The notes: a model not told the origin generated them from the letters alone. Positions 24,952 to 33,941 are shown, numbered from the stretch's first letter. The stretch is DNA of 64,000 nt from an uncultured Prevotella sp. (GCA_900550365.1 URRR01000005.1:51015-115014); one strand, 5' to 3'. Translations and numbers: made by a program.

Positions 24952-26298
24952 TTACAGCCCTATTACAGATTTTTCAACCCAATAGACAAGTATTCCGCCG
25001 ATATAACCGATGAAGGCAATCCACGAGATACGCTTCATGTACCATATGAACGTTATTTTCTCGAGACCCATCACGACCACTCCGGCTGCCGAACCGATAA
25101 TCAGCATTGAGCCTCCCACACCGGCACAGTAAGCCAGAAGCTGCCAGAAAATGCCGTCCTGGGCCATGTCGCCGACCTCTGCCAGCGGGTACATACCCAT
25201 ACATCCTGCCACGAGGGGCACGTTGTCGATAATGCTTGAGAGCACGCCGATGATGCCGGTGATAAGGTAATGATTGCCGTCGAACACGTCATTAAGACCG
25301 GTTCCGAGAGCGGTGAGCACACCGATTTCCTGCAGACAGGCAACAGCCATGAGTATTCCGAGGAAGAAAAGTATGGTGCTCATGTCGATGCGTGAGATAA
25401 TGTTGGTAATCCTCTTTTGTGTGCTGCTGTCCTCGCTGTGTTCAGGCGCGCTGCGATAGAATATTTCCGTTGCCAGCCAAAGCACTCCGAGAACGAGCAA
25501 TATGCCTACGAACGGAGGCAGATGGGTAATAGACTTGAAGATAGGAACGAAAATCAGGCCGCCCACACCTATCCAGAACACGGCCTTGCGCTGACCGTCA
25601 GTAAAGTCATTGGCTACCGTTACGGTGCCGAGGTCGGCCGTCTGATTGACGTTGCCCTTAAGAGAGAACGACAGAACGTAGGCCGGCAGGGCTATCGACA
25701 CGAGTGAAGGGATAAACAGCTCCTTGATAACGCCTGCGGCAGAGATAAGGCTCTTGTTCCAGAGCATAATCGTAGTGACGTCACCTATCGGCGAGAACGC
25801 GCCTCCGGAGTTGGCCGCTATGATGATAAGCGAGGCGTAGATGAGGCGGTCCTTACGGTCATCGATAAGCTTGCGCAGAATCATCACCATGACGATGGCT
25901 GTCGTCATGTTGTCAAGAATGGCCGAGAGGAAGAAGGTCATGATCGTGATACGCCACAGCAGAGCTTTCTTACTCTTGGTCTTGAGCATGTCTCGTACGA
26001 AGTTGAAGCCGCCGTTCTGGTCTACCGTCTCGACGATAGTCATGGCGCCCATGAGGAAGAACAGCGTCGTGGCAGTGCTTCCGAGATGGCCCTCAATCAC
26101 TCCGCTTGCATAAGCGGCGATGCCGTCAGCAGTAATGTCTGCGGGGAAATTGGAAGGGTCGAACATGTAGAGAGTCCAGCAGGCCACAAGCATCAGCAGG
26201 GCCACGGCCGCCTTGTTGACCTTTGTCAAGGTCTCAAGGGCAATGCACATGTATCCGAAAATGAATACAATGACGATTGTAAGTGTTAGTGTTGACAT
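24952..26298 (-). CDS. nhaD: Sodium/proton antiporter, NhaD type
   Basis: A 448-residue inner-membrane protein with about a dozen hydrophobic segments, of the NhaD branch of the ion-transporter superfamily. Characteristic segments are FLMGAMTIVETVDQNGGF, SAILDNMTTAIVMVMILRK (the conserved DN pair), AANSGGAFSPIGDVTTIMLW and, in the second half, SSIIDNVPLVAGCMGMYP. It would export sodium in exchange for protons. It sits between the AraC regulator and the rhamnose operon but has no evident link to sugar metabolism. A TAATTTTG box (26338-26345, minus) lies 40 bp upstream. Confidence 0.93.
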   Translation of the reverse strand: MSTLTLTIVIVFIFGYMCIALETLTKVNKAAVALLMLVACWTLYMFDPSNFPADITADGIAAYASGVIEGHLGSTATTLFFLMGAMTIVETVDQNGGFNFVRDMLKTKSKKALLWRITIMTFFLSAILDNMTTAIVMVMILRKLIDDRKDRLIYASLIIIAANSGGAFSPIGDVTTIMLWNKSLISAAGVIKELFIPSLVSIALPAYVLSFSLKGNVNQTADLGTVTVANDFTDGQRKAVFWIGVGGLIFVPIFKSITHLPPFVGILLVLGVLWLATEIFYRSAPEHSEDSSTQKRITNIISRIDMSTILFFLGILMAVACLQEIGVLTALGTGLNDVFDGNHYLITGIIGVLSSIIDNVPLVAGCMGMYPLAEVGDMAQDGIFWQLLAYCAGVGGSMLIIGSAAGVVVMGLEKITFIWYMKRISWIAFIGYIGGILVYWVEKSVIGL

Positions 26299-26551
26299 TT
26301 AGTTTGTTTTTAAGTTAAGATTGCTATTTCCAGATTGCAAAATTAATGATAATATCTGAAAATATCATTTAATTTGCAAATATTCATATTTTTTATTTGT
26401 TTTTGCAGCCGCAAACAGAGTTACAAGCAAACAGCGGCACGCCACGCTGCATACCACTGCAGGGCTGCCGGTGAAGGTTTCCACGGCAAAAGGCCTTGAC
26501 CCTTAATGCCCGCCACGGCATGATAAAATCCTAAACGTAAACAGCACTTTT

Positions 26552-26640
26552 CCAAAAGACGGCAAAACGCCTTCCAAAAGGCCGTCTTTTACACGCTGAA
26601 AGGCCGTCTTTTGGTCTTCAAAAGACGGCCTTTTGCAAAG
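26552..26640. repeat. GGCCGTCTTTT palindromic repeat, cluster E
   Basis: Three exact core copies in both orientations plus a degenerate AAAAGACGGCAAAACG. The cluster is in a divergent promoter region, so it is not needed as a terminator there. Confidence 0.85.
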
Positions 26641-26755
26641 TGCCTGATAATGAGGGATTTGGCAGACGGCCTGCAGAGGTCACAAAATCAATGTTTTTTC
26701 TCAAATCTTATTGTCTAAAAATCATTTTACAATACAACGTTTTATAAATAATGCA

Positions 26756-26763
26756 TACCTTTG
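26756..26763 (+). promoter_or_regulatory. Promoter -7 box of the rhamnose operon
   Basis: TACCTTTG, about 100 bp before the rhaB start. No TTTG box at the right distance, which fits an activator-dependent promoter. Confidence 0.6.
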
Positions 26764-26863
26764 CCAAGGGCAAGCCAGACCTTTTGAAAACGGGAAAACA
26801 TGCCCGTAGCGGCCTGAAAGGCCCGGCTTACAACTCAGAATTTAATACATAAAAACATAAGCA

Positions 26864-28342
26864 ATGAATAATTCTCACTGTTTTTTCGCTGTCGACCTCG
26901 GCGCGACCAGCGGACGGACCATAGCCGGAACGATTGCCGGCGGCAAGGTGGAACTTGAAGAACTGACCCGCTTCGCCAATAACCTGATAGAGACAGGCGG
27001 CCACTTCTACTGGGACATCTACGCCCTTTACTTCGAGATTATAAAGGGTCTGAAGCTCGCGGCAAAGCGCGGACTGCAGATTGAAAGCATAGGTATAGAC
27101 ACGTGGGGAGTCGACTTTGTGTGCGTGGGTGACGACGGGGCGCTGCTGCGTAACCCCATATCATACCGCGACCCCTTCACCGAAGGCGCAATGGAAAGCT
27201 ACTTCGCCGACGCCGTTCCGCGTGAGGAAGTCTACCGCACTACCGGCATACAGTTCATGAACTTCAACTCTCTGTTCCAGCTCCATGCCATGCGCCGCGG
27301 CGGCAACTCGGCTCTTAAGAACGCCGCCAGGCTGCTCTTCGTGCCCGACGCGCTGAGCTGGATGCTTACGGGCGAGGCCGTATGCGAGTACACCATAGCC
27401 TCAACAAGCCAGCTGCTCAACCCCGTAAGCAAAGACCTTGACCCCCTGCTGCTCGAAAGCGTGGGGCTGAAGCGTAGCATGTTCGGCCCGATGGTAGTGC
27501 CGGGACACAAGATCGGCACACTCACCGAGGAAGTGCAGAAGCTGACAGGACTGGGCCCTGTGCCCGTGATAGCCGTGGCCGGACACGACACGGCGAGCGC
27601 AGTGGCGGCCGTTCCGGCCAAGGATGCCGACTTTGCCTACCTCAGCAGCGGCACGTGGAGCCTGATGGGAATAGAGACAAAAGAGCCTATTATTAATAAG
27701 GTAAGCTACGAACGCAACTTTACCAACGAGGGAGGTATCGAGGGAACCACGCGCTTCCTGAAGAACATCTGCGGCATGTGGCTGCTCGAGCGGTGCCGCA
27801 AGGAGTGGGGAGACGACGCTCCCGCCGACTACGGCCGCCTCATGGCAGACGCCATGCAGGCACCCGCGTTCCAGAGCACGGTCAACCCTGACGACCCTGC
27901 ATTTGCCAATCCGGCCTGCATGCAGGAGGCTATCAACACCTACTGCAGTGCCACCGGCCAGCACGTTCCGCAGGGATATGCCGAGACTTGCCGCTGCATC
28001 TTCGAGAGTCTGGCCCTGCGCTACCGCCAGGTAGCCGGCTGGCTGAAGGAGATGGCGCCCTTCTCTATCAGCACGCTGCACATCATCGGCGGCGGCTCAA
28101 GGAACGACCTGCTCAACCAGTTCACAGCCAACGCCACCGGGCTTACCGTGCTTGCAGGCCCTCAGGAGTGTACCGCGCTGGGCAACATCATGCTACAGGC
28201 CAAGGCGGCAGGCCTCGCCGGCGACATATTCGACATGCGCGGCATCATCGCCCGCAGCACAACGATGAAGCGCTTTGAGCCGCAGGACCGCGAGACTTGG
28301 GACAAGGCTTACGCCCGATATCTCGAAATAACAGAGAAATAA
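26864..28342 (+). CDS. rhaB: Rhamnulokinase
   Basis: A 492-residue FGGY-type sugar kinase that phosphorylates L-rhamnulose to L-rhamnulose 1-phosphate. The N-terminal phosphate loop DLGATSGRT (11-19), the IDTWGVDFV strand, the catalytic Asp242 in AGHDTASAVAAVP and the C-terminal HIIGGGSRNDLLNQFTAN adenosine motif are all present. It is the first gene of rhaB-rhaA-rhaT, the order kinase-isomerase-permease described for Bacteroides thetaiotaomicron (rhaKIP). rhaA follows after 73 bp. Confidence 0.97.
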   Translation: MNNSHCFFAVDLGATSGRTIAGTIAGGKVELEELTRFANNLIETGGHFYWDIYALYFEIIKGLKLAAKRGLQIESIGIDTWGVDFVCVGDDGALLRNPISYRDPFTEGAMESYFADAVPREEVYRTTGIQFMNFNSLFQLHAMRRGGNSALKNAARLLFVPDALSWMLTGEAVCEYTIASTSQLLNPVSKDLDPLLLESVGLKRSMFGPMVVPGHKIGTLTEEVQKLTGLGPVPVIAVAGHDTASAVAAVPAKDADFAYLSSGTWSLMGIETKEPIINKVSYERNFTNEGGIEGTTRFLKNICGMWLLERCRKEWGDDAPADYGRLMADAMQAPAFQSTVNPDDPAFANPACMQEAINTYCSATGQHVPQGYAETCRCIFESLALRYRQVAGWLKEMAPFSISTLHIIGGGSRNDLLNQFTANATGLTVLAGPQECTALGNIMLQAKAAGLAGDIFDMRGIIARSTTMKRFEPQDRETWDKAYARYLEITEK

Positions 28343-28415
28343 TACCGCTGCCGCCCCTCAGCAAGCCGGAATACAGATAACAGAATCTAACAACATAAAC
28401 CTTAAAACGTAGAAA

Positions 28416-29669
28416 ATGAAAGAAGAACTGATAACCAAGGCATATGAGAACGCCAAAGAACGCTACGCCGAACTGGGCGTAGACACAGAGAAAGTCATTA
28501 CCCAGATGCAGGACTTCCACCTCAGCCTGCACTGCTGGCAGACTGATGACGTAATCGGATTTGAGAACCTTACCGGCTCGCTCAGCGGCGGAATAACCAC
28601 CACAGGCAACTATCCCGGCCGCGCACGCAATATCGACGAGGTGCGCATGGACATCGAGAAGGCCAAAAGCCTCATACCCGGCACCCACCGTCTGAACCTG
28701 CACGAGATTTACGGAGACTTCAAGGGCAAGGCCGTTGACCGTGACCAGTGCCTGCCGGAGCACTTCCAGAGCTGGATAGACTGGGCCAAGGAGAACAACA
28801 TGAAGCTGGACTTCAACTCTACTTCGTTCTCTCACCCCAAGAGCGGAAGCCTTACTCTGGCCAACCCTGACGACGGAATACGCAACTTCTGGATAGAGCA
28901 CACCAAGCGTTGCCGCGCCATCGCCGAGGCGATAGGCAAGGCGCAGGGCGACCCTTGCATAATGAACCTGTGGGTACATGACGGCAGCAAGGACATGACC
29001 GTAAACAAGCTGAAGTACCGCGAGCTGCTGAAGGCATCGCTCGACGAGATTTTCGCCACTGAATACAGCCACATGAAGGACTGCCTCGAGAGCAAGGTGT
29101 TCGGCTTAGGACTGGAGAGCTACACCGTAGGTTCTAATGATTTTTACACCGCTTACGCCGCCAAGAACAACAAAATCATCACCCTTGACACCGGCCACTT
29201 CCACCCGACGGAGAGCGTTGCCGACAAGGTGTCGGCCATGTTGCTGTTTGTGCCCGAGCTGATGCTGCACGTCAGCCGCCCCGTACGCTGGGACTCTGAC
29301 CACGTTACGATAATGGACGACCCTACGATGGACCTCTTCAACGAGATTGTACGTGCCGGGGCGCTTGACCGCGTGCACTACGGCCTTGACTATTTCGACG
29401 CGTCCATCAACCGCATCGGCGCTTACGTGATAGGCAGCCGCGCCGCCCAGAAATGCATGCTGAGGGCCATGCTCGAGCCACTGGACATCATCCGCAAGTA
29501 TGAGGATGAGGGCAAGGGCTTCGAGAGGCTGGCCATGCTTGAGGAGGAGAAGGCTCTTCCGTGGAACGCAGTTTATGATGAGTTCTGCCTGAGGAACGAT
29601 GTTCCGGTAGGAAAAGACTTCATAGCTGAGGTGGAACAGTATGAAAAGGACGTTACAATAAAACGATAG
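28416..29669 (+). CDS. rhaA: L-rhamnose isomerase
   Basis: A 417-residue metal-dependent aldose-ketose isomerase converting L-rhamnose to L-rhamnulose, the step before the kinase. The TIM-barrel metal-site segments are visible: GLGLESYTVGSND, ITLDTGHFHPTESVADK (Asp, His) and RPVRWDSDHVTIMDD. Length equals the family norm. A strong hairpin follows the gene before rhaT, so expression of the permease may be attenuated or its mRNA processed separately. Confidence 0.97.
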   Translation: MKEELITKAYENAKERYAELGVDTEKVITQMQDFHLSLHCWQTDDVIGFENLTGSLSGGITTTGNYPGRARNIDEVRMDIEKAKSLIPGTHRLNLHEIYGDFKGKAVDRDQCLPEHFQSWIDWAKENNMKLDFNSTSFSHPKSGSLTLANPDDGIRNFWIEHTKRCRAIAEAIGKAQGDPCIMNLWVHDGSKDMTVNKLKYRELLKASLDEIFATEYSHMKDCLESKVFGLGLESYTVGSNDFYTAYAAKNNKIITLDTGHFHPTESVADKVSAMLLFVPELMLHVSRPVRWDSDHVTIMDDPTMDLFNEIVRAGALDRVHYGLDYFDASINRIGAYVIGSRAAQKCMLRAMLEPLDIIRKYEDEGKGFERLAMLEEEKALPWNAVYDEFCLRNDVPVGKDFIAEVEQYEKDVTIKR

Positions 29670-29700
29670 GCCCGTAAGCCACACTGCCATAACAGGCCAT

Positions 29701-29761
29701 AAGGTCAAAGCCGGCATGCCGGCCGGTCGTCTTTACGGCAAGACATGCCGGCTTTAACCTT
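29701..29761 (+). terminator. Intra-operon hairpin between rhaA and rhaT
   Basis: AAAGCCGGCATG pairs with CATGCCGGCTTT (12 bp) and continues for five more pairs past one mismatch; loop 25 bases; TTTT follows. It could attenuate or stabilise the transcript. Confidence 0.7.
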
Positions 29762-29798
29762 TTCAATCAGCATAACTTAATATATTCATAAATAAAGA

Positions 29799-30812
29799 AT
29801 GGACATTCTTATAGGTCTCGGCATAATCGCCTTAGGCGCATTATGCCAGTCGAGCTGTTACGTTCCGATTAACCGGATTAAGTCCTGGAGCTGGGAGTCT
29901 TACTGGCTCGTGCAGGGCATTTTCGCATGGCTTGTGTTCCCGTTGCTGGGCGCAATGCTTGCCGTTCCTGCCGGCCGGAGCCTCACCGAGCTGTACGCTG
30001 CCGACCCTGAGGCGTCGCTGCTGACGGTGTTCTTCGGCGTGTTGTGGGGCATCGGCGGACTTACGTTCGGCCTGTCGATGCGCTATCTGGGCGTGGCTCT
30101 CGGCCAAAGCATAGCCTTAGGCACGTGTGCAGGATTAGGAACGGTGCTCACTCCCGTGTTCACCGGCCATACCGACGAGCTTACCGCGCCCGTGATAACA
30201 GGCGTGGTGGTTACTCTTATCGGCATAGGAGTAATCGGAGCGGCCGGCCACATGAAGTCGCAGGCACTTAGCGACGAGGAGAAGCGCGAGGCGGTTAAGG
30301 ACTTCAACTTTGCCAAGGGCATAACGGTGGCGCTGCTGGCGGGCTTCATGAGCGCATGCTTCAGCATCGGACTGGGTTTCGGCTCGCATCTTAACTTCGG
30401 CGAAGCTACCGACCCCATGTTCCGCACTCTGCCCGCAACGCTGCTCGTAACGGCAGGAGGATTCATCACGAACGCCGTCTACTGCTTCTGGCAGAACGGC
30501 CGGAACAAGACGTGGAAAGACTATTCAGATACCCGCCTTTACGCCAACAACATCGTGTTCTGCGCCCTCGCGGGCCTGCTGTGGTACAGCCAGTTCTTCG
30601 GACTGAGCCTCGGCAAAGGCTTCCTTGCCGGTTCGGCGGTGCTGCTGACGTTCTCATGGTGCATCCTGATGGCGCTCAACGTGACGTTCAGCAACGTGTG
30701 GGGAATAATCCTGAAAGAGTGGAAAGGCTGCCGGCCGAAGACTATCGCCGTGCTGATTGCGGGCCTGGTGATACTCATCGTGTCGTCGTTCCTGCCGCAA
30801 CTGATAGGATAA
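29799..30812 (+). CDS. rhaT: L-rhamnose/proton symporter
   Basis: A 337-residue inner-membrane transporter with about ten hydrophobic helices, family RhaT. Conserved features: LGALCQSSCYVPINRIKSWSWESYW near the start, GGLTFGLSMRYLGVALGQSIALGTCAGLGT, and SACFSIGLGFG in the middle. It brings L-rhamnose in with protons. In Gram-negative gut bacteria uptake across the outer membrane would need a separate SusCD or porin system, not present here. It is the last gene of the plus-strand rhamnose unit. Confidence 0.96.
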   Translation: MDILIGLGIIALGALCQSSCYVPINRIKSWSWESYWLVQGIFAWLVFPLLGAMLAVPAGRSLTELYAADPEASLLTVFFGVLWGIGGLTFGLSMRYLGVALGQSIALGTCAGLGTVLTPVFTGHTDELTAPVITGVVVTLIGIGVIGAAGHMKSQALSDEEKREAVKDFNFAKGITVALLAGFMSACFSIGLGFGSHLNFGEATDPMFRTLPATLLVTAGGFITNAVYCFWQNGRNKTWKDYSDTRLYANNIVFCALAGLLWYSQFFGLSLGKGFLAGSAVLLTFSWCILMALNVTFSNVWGIILKEWKGCRPKTIAVLIAGLVILIVSSFLPQLIG

Positions 30813-30818
30813 TATACT

Positions 30819-30998
30819 TTAACCCAAACCGGTCATTAGAGCGTCGTTCCGACTCTTTGGACGCTTCACGCTTTCTGTCGCTCATCTGCCCGCGTTCTCC
30901 ACCTTGACTTAGCCCGCTAAGCCTGCGGCGAAGTCCGCAGTCATCTGAACAGCATAAACTGCAAAGCGTCTCAAAGTCTAATGACCGATTTGGGTTAA
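30819..30998. mobile_element. MITE-like 180-bp element with 22-nt terminal inverted repeats
   Basis: TTAACCCAAACCGGTCATTAGA at the left and its inverted copy at 30977-30998 match at 21 of 22 positions. Both ends carry TTAA, compatible with a 4-bp target duplication. The inside has no reading frame but has a small CTGCGG/CCGCAG hairpin (30923-30940). The identity of any parent transposon is unknown. Confidence 0.45.
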
Positions 30999-31002
30999 CG
31001 AC

Positions 31003-31038
31003 ATGCAGAAAGGCCGCCTAAGGGCGGCCTTTCTGCAT
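31003..31038. terminator. 16-bp perfect hairpin, loop of four
   Basis: ATGCAGAAAGGCCGCC pairs perfectly with GGCGGCCTTTCTGCAT around TAAG. There is no U-tract on the plus side, so it may rather protect the rhaT mRNA end. Confidence 0.65.
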
Positions 31039-31077
31039 AAAAAATACGCCTCCAATGTTTCACAACATCGGAGACGC
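31039..31077 (-). terminator. Terminator of rhaD
   Basis: An imperfect 14-bp hairpin (ACGCCTCCAATGTT against AACATCGGAGACGC) is followed on the minus strand by six T, about 85 bp after the rhaD stop. Confidence 0.7.
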
Positions 31078-31162
31078 GCATTCAATTTAACTATTAAACT
31101 AATATTATCTGAGAATGATAAGATTTTAAATTACTGCTGTTTTTATTGTTGTTTTGTCGTAC

Positions 31163-31972
31163 TTATTTTGGCAAATTGAATGCTTTTGTCATCTCGGCCA
31201 TCTGTTCGTCGCTCATACCTTCAGGCTCTTCGCCCATGTTCTTGGCGGCGATGTATATCAGGGCGCTCTTGTTCAGCACGTCAACCTGGTCGAAAGCCTG
31301 CATTATGTCGGTGTCGATAGCGAACACACCGTGCTTCTCCCACATCGCAACGTCATAGTCGTCGAGCTGTCGTACAGTCTCCTCAGCCAGCTTGACGCTG
31401 CTGGGCAGCTCGTAAGGAATAATGCCCAAGCCGCGCGGGCAGAAGGCCTTTGTCTCGGGTATCATGCTCCAGAGCAGTTTTGTCAGCACGTCCTTGCCGA
31501 GGAACTTGCGTATATGTGTCATAGCGACAAGCTCTATCGGGTGGGTGTGCAGCGACGCACGGTAAGGCGAGCCTTTCTCTATCAGGTGGTCGTGCACCAT
31601 GAGATGTGACGGCAGCTCACTCGTAGGATTGACCGGATTGTCAGCTATGATTACGTAACTTGCGCAGTCGTCAAGTATCCTTATCACGCTACCGTTCTCC
31701 ATCGGGCGGCGTGCCAGGTCGCGCATACGGCGGTTAGTGCCTTTGCAGAAGAAGTAAGCACCTTTCAAATGGGGCAGAGTAACTCCGATCTGCTTCACCT
31801 CGCTTATGGCCGGCATCTGCCTTATCTCGTCGTCAACCAGCTCGGTTACGTTTACGGTGATGTTTCCACCGTTGCGCTCGGCCCACCCTTTCTGCCAGAG
31901 ATAGCCGGCAACTTCAGCCACTTTATCAACTTCTTGCTTCAAGGCCGGACGGCCGTCAAGTACACTTTTCAT
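31163..31972 (-). CDS. rhaD: Rhamnulose-1-phosphate aldolase
   Basis: A 269-residue class II (zinc) aldolase that splits L-rhamnulose 1-phosphate into dihydroxyacetone phosphate and L-lactaldehyde. Seen: AERNGGNITVNV near the N-terminus, SELPSHLMVHDHL with the catalytic Glu, and the zinc histidines in ASLHTHPIEL and WEKHGVFA. I place the start at MKSVLDG, not at the ATG 192 bases further upstream. The family begins there, and a minus-strand TATCTTTG box (31994-32001) lies within the would-be extension. It is transcribed toward rhaBAT from its own promoter. A lactaldehyde reductase gene, next in the Bacteroides operon, is absent from the window. Confidence 0.95.
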   Translation of the reverse strand: MKSVLDGRPALKQEVDKVAEVAGYLWQKGWAERNGGNITVNVTELVDDEIRQMPAISEVKQIGVTLPHLKGAYFFCKGTNRRMRDLARRPMENGSVIRILDDCASYVIIADNPVNPTSELPSHLMVHDHLIEKGSPYRASLHTHPIELVAMTHIRKFLGKDVLTKLLWSMIPETKAFCPRGLGIIPYELPSSVKLAEETVRQLDDYDVAMWEKHGVFAIDTDIMQAFDQVDVLNKSALIYIAAKNMGEEPEGMSDEQMAEMTKAFNLPK

Positions 31973-31993
31973 AGGTATTGTGTTTATTTTTTG

Positions 31994-32001
31994 CAAAGAT
32001 A
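31994..32001 (-). promoter_or_regulatory. Promoter -7 box of rhaD
   Basis: TATCTTTG on the minus strand, 21 bp before the chosen rhaD start; no clear TTTG box, as at rhaB, fitting activator dependence. Confidence 0.55.
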
Positions 32002-32184
32002 GTGATTTTCCATGGTACCACCTCAGAAGTAATTGACATATATACTGCATTTTTTGACATACCGGCGCAAGCTGCAACGGATAAAAACCGTAAGCTGCGG
32101 AGCGGCTGAAGTTACGGTTAATCCTTAACAGCGGCAATACAGGTGAAGGCTGTAAGCAAAACAAGGCGTGGCGCTTTCAATCCG

Positions 32185-32272
32185 TAAAGGCCGTCTTTTA
32201 CAAGGCAAAAGACCGTCAAACGCACGCCAAAAGGCCGTCTTTCGCAAAGCAAAAGACGGCCTTTTGGCGTGC
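32185..32272. repeat. GGCCGTCTTTT palindromic repeat, cluster F
   Basis: Includes a perfect 21-bp inverted repeat (32222-32242 with 32252-32272, arm GCACGCCAAAAGGCCGTCTTT). The segment 32214-32267 recurs as a direct copy at 33888-33941 with 52 of 54 bases the same, on the other side of the S41 peptidase gene. Confidence 0.88.
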
Positions 32273-32348
32273 ATTTTAAAATTAGTCAGGCATAAGAAAA
32301 CCCGAAAATAAACTCAAAAGAAATTTGAATAAAAATTAAAAAGGAAAG

Positions 32349-32382
32349 TTTAAAACAGGTTCTAAGATTTTTTCTATTTTTG
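32349..32382 (+). promoter_or_regulatory. Promoter of the S41 peptidase gene
   Basis: TTTA, 22 bp, TATTTTTG; about 60 bp before the start codon. Confidence 0.55.
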
Positions 32383-32443
32383 CAATCAAATAGAGACAGC
32401 TTTAAGATTATAAAAAAGAATCTATATAAAATATCTACCATAA

Positions 32444-33748
32444 ATGAAAAAGATTTTTACATTGTTATGTGTTTGCTTATTTGTGGGAGCTCCTTTTGCA
32501 TACGGACAAATAAGAGAAACAGATTTGGATGCTTCCGAAAAAGCATATGTATTATCTCGTTTTTGCACAGAAGTAAAATATAATTTTGCTTTTTATGATA
32601 AACTAAAATTCGATTGGGATAGTTTATGTATAGCTTCGATGCCAGCTTTGACAGAAACTTCATCCGATGAAGATTTCTTGAAAGGGATGCAAATTCTTTG
32701 TAATCAGCTGCATGACGGACATACATATATTTTTCCGATGAATAATCCCGAAAATCAGGCAGATTGGATTCGACCGTTCCCAATGAAGACCAAACGAATC
32801 GGAGATAGAGTATTTGTAACGGATGTATATAATTCAAATCTACAACAGTGGGGAGTATGTCCTGGGTGTGAGATTATAGAAATAGATGGCGAAAATGTGC
32901 TGGATTATGGGAATAGACATATTCGGCCTTATATAGCTTCTTCAACTCCTCAATGGGCAAAATACAGGCCATTTGCAGAATTTGAATTGACCAAGGATAA
33001 AGGCTCTAAATCAAGTAAAATTTTATTCAGGAATAAAAAAGGGAAGGAGTTCGTAGTAGAGAGTAACAGGAACCTTTCATGGGACTTAAAAAAAGATTCT
33101 CCTTCAATAAGTTTCAGTATAAAGGAAGATAATATAGGTTTGTTAACTGTGAATAGTTTTCAAAACTCCGGTTTCAATCGTGAATATTTTGATGAACTTT
33201 ATGATGAAATATTAAAAACAGATGCTTTAATTATTGATATTCGCAATAATAGTGGTGGAAATTCATTACATGCAGATTACCTTATCAGTCATTTTATCCA
33301 ACACCCCATTCCACAAGGAACATGGAGCTCACCAATGTATATAGCCGCTCATGCCTCTTGGAATTATCCACGAGAATGGTATATGCAAACTCCTAATCCT
33401 GTTACACCTATTAATGAAAAAGAAATTTATCAGAAACCTATTGTGCTATTGGTAAATGCTAATACTTTTTCTTCTGCTGAAAATTTTTGTGTAATGTTCA
33501 GGGGTGCTAAAAGAGGAAAAATTATAGGAACTCCTACCGGAGGAAGTACAGGAAATCCAATCTTTATTGACCTTGGATTTGGATTGGGTTGTTGCATTTG
33601 CACAAAACATGAATTAGATACTGATGGAAATGAATTTATAGGTATTGGAATTCAACCAGACATTGTAGCTGAAGAAGATATTGACACGTTTCTAAATAAT
33701 GGAGATAGCGTAATAGAAAAAGCCCTTGATTTTCTGAGAAACAAGTAA
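32444..33748 (+). CDS. S41 family (C-terminal processing-like) peptidase, secreted
   Basis: A 434-residue protein with a Sec signal peptide (about 1-21, ending near AYG). It belongs to the S41 serine peptidases: a PDZ-like segment (GCEIIEIDGENVLDY, about 142-156) and the tail-specific-protease core DALIIDIRNNSGGN, then VLLVNANTFSSAENFCVMFRG, where the nucleophilic Ser is expected, and GTPTGGSTGNP. It is probably periplasmic or surface-exposed and processes unknown substrates. The gene is clearly AT-richer than its neighbours (TTT, AAA, ATT and GAT codons dominate) and lies between 54-bp direct repeats, which suggests horizontal acquisition. Confidence 0.9.
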   Translation: MKKIFTLLCVCLFVGAPFAYGQIRETDLDASEKAYVLSRFCTEVKYNFAFYDKLKFDWDSLCIASMPALTETSSDEDFLKGMQILCNQLHDGHTYIFPMNNPENQADWIRPFPMKTKRIGDRVFVTDVYNSNLQQWGVCPGCEIIEIDGENVLDYGNRHIRPYIASSTPQWAKYRPFAEFELTKDKGSKSSKILFRNKKGKEFVVESNRNLSWDLKKDSPSISFSIKEDNIGLLTVNSFQNSGFNREYFDELYDEILKTDALIIDIRNNSGGNSLHADYLISHFIQHPIPQGTWSSPMYIAAHASWNYPREWYMQTPNPVTPINEKEIYQKPIVLLVNANTFSSAENFCVMFRGAKRGKIIGTPTGGSTGNPIFIDLGFGLGCCICTKHELDTDGNEFIGIGIQPDIVAEEDIDTFLNNGDSVIEKALDFLRNK

Positions 33749-33887
33749 AATTCTGATTTCACAGAACGGAACAATGGTTAAACACCTGCTTCCCCGGACC
33801 TCCGGCAGAAATTAGAATACAGAAAACATTTCTGATAAACCGGGTGACATACTGCTCATGATAACGTGAGTCCGGTGTAAGAAGTCA

Positions 33888-33941
33888 CGTCAAACGCACA
33901 CTAAAAGGCCGTCTTTCGCAAAGCAAAAGACGGCCTTTTGG
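33888..33941. repeat. GGCCGTCTTTT palindromic repeat, cluster G
   Basis: One clean inverted pair (AAAAGGCCGTCTTT / AAAGACGGCCTTTT). The whole 54-bp block is a direct copy of part of cluster F. It lies between two convergent genes. Confidence 0.88.

Larger units (their letters stand above)
26299..26863. other. 565-bp divergent intergenic region nhaD / rhaB
   Basis: Contains the nhaD promoter box, an ATGATA-N11-TATCAT inverted repeat just upstream of it (26345-26367), repeat cluster E and the rhaB -7 box. No gene seen. Confidence 0.7.
30813..31162. other. 350-bp convergent intergenic region rhaT / rhaD
   Basis: Contains a 180-bp element bounded by 22-nt inverted repeats, then two hairpins that can end the rhaT and rhaD transcripts. 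No gene. Confidence 0.75.

Noticed and set aside
31973..32164. N-terminal extension of rhaD
   Set aside because: The family begins at MKSVLDG and a promoter box lies inside the extension.
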